DNA of 7,517 bases from contig CAKQBC010000110.1 of the NCBI GenBank assembly GCA_934215995.1, positions 1 to 7,517 on the forward strand, written 5' to 3'. This DNA is from an uncultured Bacillus sp. Lineage in GTDB: Bacteria; Bacillota; Bacilli; Bacillales; DSM-1321. The notes beneath the pieces are model-generated. The model searched no databases. It was not told where the DNA came from and saw only the letters and a program-made list of their open reading frames with translations. Below are positions 6,273 through 7,517 of this stretch, piece by piece (position 1 is the first letter of the stretch; each line of letters starts with the position of its first letter). Made by a program: the position numbers and the translations under genes.

Positions 6273-7517
6273 TTTCCTTGTTTGTATGCTTCTGGCCTTT
6301 CCAGCTTCAGCCGCTACATCCTACAGCTCATACTATATCTCGATCAGTGATGCGCTGCTGCATGCAAAGCAAGGAAATGACGAACAAGCCCAGCAAGCAC
6401 TCGATTCGTTTGCAGATAACTGGGCTTCAGTAACTTCCGGCCAGCAGGAGGCAAAAAGCGCTGTTGATGATGCATTGGAAACTGCGCTTGAACCCTCTCC
6501 GCAAGCAGAACGGGTAAAGGCAATCATGGAGCTGTCAACAGCCCTCTCCCAATTGGAAAAGCTTGAGAATCCTGTTGATGAAGAGGCAGAACGGCAGGAA
6601 TTCAAAACGAAGTATACACCTTACATGAAGCAATTCGAGGAAGCATTGGCTACCGATGACTATGAGCAGATTCTACAGGCATATAATGTGCTCAATAGCA
6701 AGTGGAATCAATATGAGCAGCCTGTACGGGCCCAAAGTATAGGCATGTATGGACAAATCGAAACACAATTAGCTTTCATACGGATCACATTGGCAAGCGA
6801 ACAACCTGACTTGCCGCTTGCAGCAAGCCAATATGAGGCATTTAAAAAGTCCATCGGGCAATTTTTGGCTGGTGAAGATGTTGCTGTTGAAGAGGGCGAC
6901 TATTCGCTGCAGACGCTGGTCGATTTCATGGATGATGCCTTGAAGGCTATTGAAAAAGAAAAGTATGATGAGGCCAGTGCGGCTTTAACAGAATTCATCA
7001 TTGTTTGGCCGAACGTTGAGATGGAAGTTTCCACCCGCAACAGCTCCTTATATACGAAGCTTGAAAGCGATGTTCCGATATTGGTGAGCGAACTCGCAAA
7101 AGACAACCCGGATGCGGACTCGGCGGCCACCCAAATTTCCGAATTCAAAACAGAAATTCAATTATTGCAGGAAGACAGCAATTATACATTCTGGGATTCG
7201 GCAATGATTCTGTTGCGTGAAGGCCTCGAAGCACTTCTGATCATTATGGTGCTCGTATCCTTCCTGAAAAAATCAAATCAGCAGCATATGGCCAAATGGA
7301 TCCATATCGGCGCTTTCCTGGGCGTCGCGTTATCCGCAATTGCTGCCGTTGCATTATCGGTCCTATTCAATTCGTTAACGATGAATACGAGCCGTGAAAT
7401 ATTGGAGGGCTATGTCGGGCTTATGGCCGCGGCCATGATGCTCGGGGTTGGAGGATGGCTTCACAGCAAATCAAATGTTGCCTCGTGGAATGCCTATTTA
7501 TCGAAACAAATGGGACA
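6247..7517 (+). CDS. efeU: FTR1-family high-affinity iron permease EfeU (FepC-like), C-terminus outside the window
   Basis: The gene starts at GTG, overlaps the peroxidase gene by 26 bases in another frame, and is open to the right edge (423 residues plus two bases). The product should carry Fe(III) across the cytoplasmic membrane. Residues 1-22 form a Sec signal peptide ending in PASA. Residues about 23-310 are a helical, acidic extracytoplasmic domain with three diverged repeats. The membrane part then begins. TM1 (about 316-340) contains the FTR1 iron-binding motif REGLE at 324-328, TM2 is about 352-374, and TM3 is about 388-405. A second REXXE-type sequence, REILE at 383-387, lies just before TM3. 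The family's second REXXE, in TM4, would be beyond the window. A long extracytoplasmic domain ahead of FTR1 is known in Gram-positive homologues. E. coli EfeU lacks it. The gene is the third of the Fur-controlled operon and probably translationally coupled to the peroxidase. Confidence 0.93.
   Translation, partial: MKRYLQICSFLVCMLLAFPASAATSYSSYYISISDALLHAKQGNDEQAQQALDSFADNWASVTSGQQEAKSAVDDALETALEPSPQAERVKAIMELSTALSQLEKLENPVDEEAERQEFKTKYTPYMKQFEEALATDDYEQILQAYNVLNSKWNQYEQPVRAQSIGMYGQIETQLAFIRITLASEQPDLPLAASQYEAFKKSIGQFLAGEDVAVEEGDYSLQTLVDFMDDALKAIEKEKYDEASAALTEFIIVWPNVEMEVSTRNSSLYTKLESDVPILVSELAKDNPDADSAATQISEFKTEIQLLQEDSNYTFWDSAMILLREGLEALLIIMVLVSFLKKSNQQHMAKWIHIGAFLGVALSAIAAVALSVLFNSLTMNTSREILEGYVGLMAAAMMLGVGGWLHSKSNVASWNAYLSKQMG
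6337..7017 (+). repeat. Three helical repeats in the permease N-terminal domain
   Basis: Residues 31-62, 126-157 and 226-257 share a helix-turn-helix-like pattern with an Asp or Tyr exactly 14 residues before a conserved Trp (D45/W59, Y139/W153, Y240/W254). Copies 1 and 3 align without gaps and agree at 9 of 28 positions (residues 35-62 with 230-257: D, A, L, A, A, L, F, W, V). Copy 2 (EALATDDYEQILQAYNVLNSKW) keeps the spacing with fewer identities. The alignment is by eye and the similarity is modest, so simple helical convergence is possible. Confidence 0.45.

Noticed and set aside
5540..7148. Minus-strand and shifted open frames within the peroxidase and permease genes
   Set aside because: They are shadows of genes with clear family motifs. 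None has a convincing start.
1..7517. Mobile elements, CRISPR arrays, tRNA or rRNA genes
   Set aside because: No terminal inverted repeats, transposase motifs, regularly spaced DNA repeats or RNA gene signatures were seen.

Overview
The window looks like chromosomal DNA from a low-to-mid GC Gram-positive bacterium of the order Bacillales, possibly Planococcaceae-like. The basis is strong purine-rich ribosome binding sites, frequent GTG starts, Bacillus-type 7-1-7 Fur boxes, a lipobox lipoprotein in place of a periplasmic protein, and a secreted subtilase with an I9-type propeptide. The family placement is an inference from gene content, not from a marker gene.

Layout: bases 1-3588 (minus strand) encode the first 1196 residues of a very large secreted subtilisin-family (S8) protease whose C-terminus lies beyond the left edge. 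Bases 3589-4127 are an AT-rich divergent intergenic region. It holds two back-to-back sigma-A-type promoters, each overlapped by sequences closely matching the Fur iron-repressor box. Bases 4128 to the right edge (plus strand) are a tightly packed three-gene iron-uptake operon. Its genes are a 294-residue EfeM/EfeO-type lipoprotein (M75 domain, no cupredoxin domain), a Tat-exported DyP-type haem peroxidase (EfeB), and an FTR1/EfeU permease with a roughly 290-residue extracytoplasmic N-terminal domain, cut off by the right edge after 423 residues. The gene order lipoprotein-peroxidase-permease is that of the staphylococcal fepABC system rather than of E. coli efeUOB.

How the parts fit: under iron starvation, loss of Fur binding should open both promoters. 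The lipoprotein is expected to capture iron at the outer face of the membrane, the peroxidase to oxidise Fe(II) or to release iron from haem, and the permease to move Fe(III) inward. The notable point is that the divergent secreted protease appears to be under Fur control too, which suggests it belongs to the iron-starvation response, for example by degrading iron- or haem-binding proteins outside the cell. That functional link is inference.

Other points worth attention are a G-rich tract plus hairpin in the protease mRNA leader, three helical repeats in the permease N-terminal domain, three beta-type repeats in the protease C-terminal region, and an alanine replacing the first glycine of the peroxidase GXXDG motif. 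I saw no RNA genes, insertion sequences, CRISPR arrays or intrinsic terminators.
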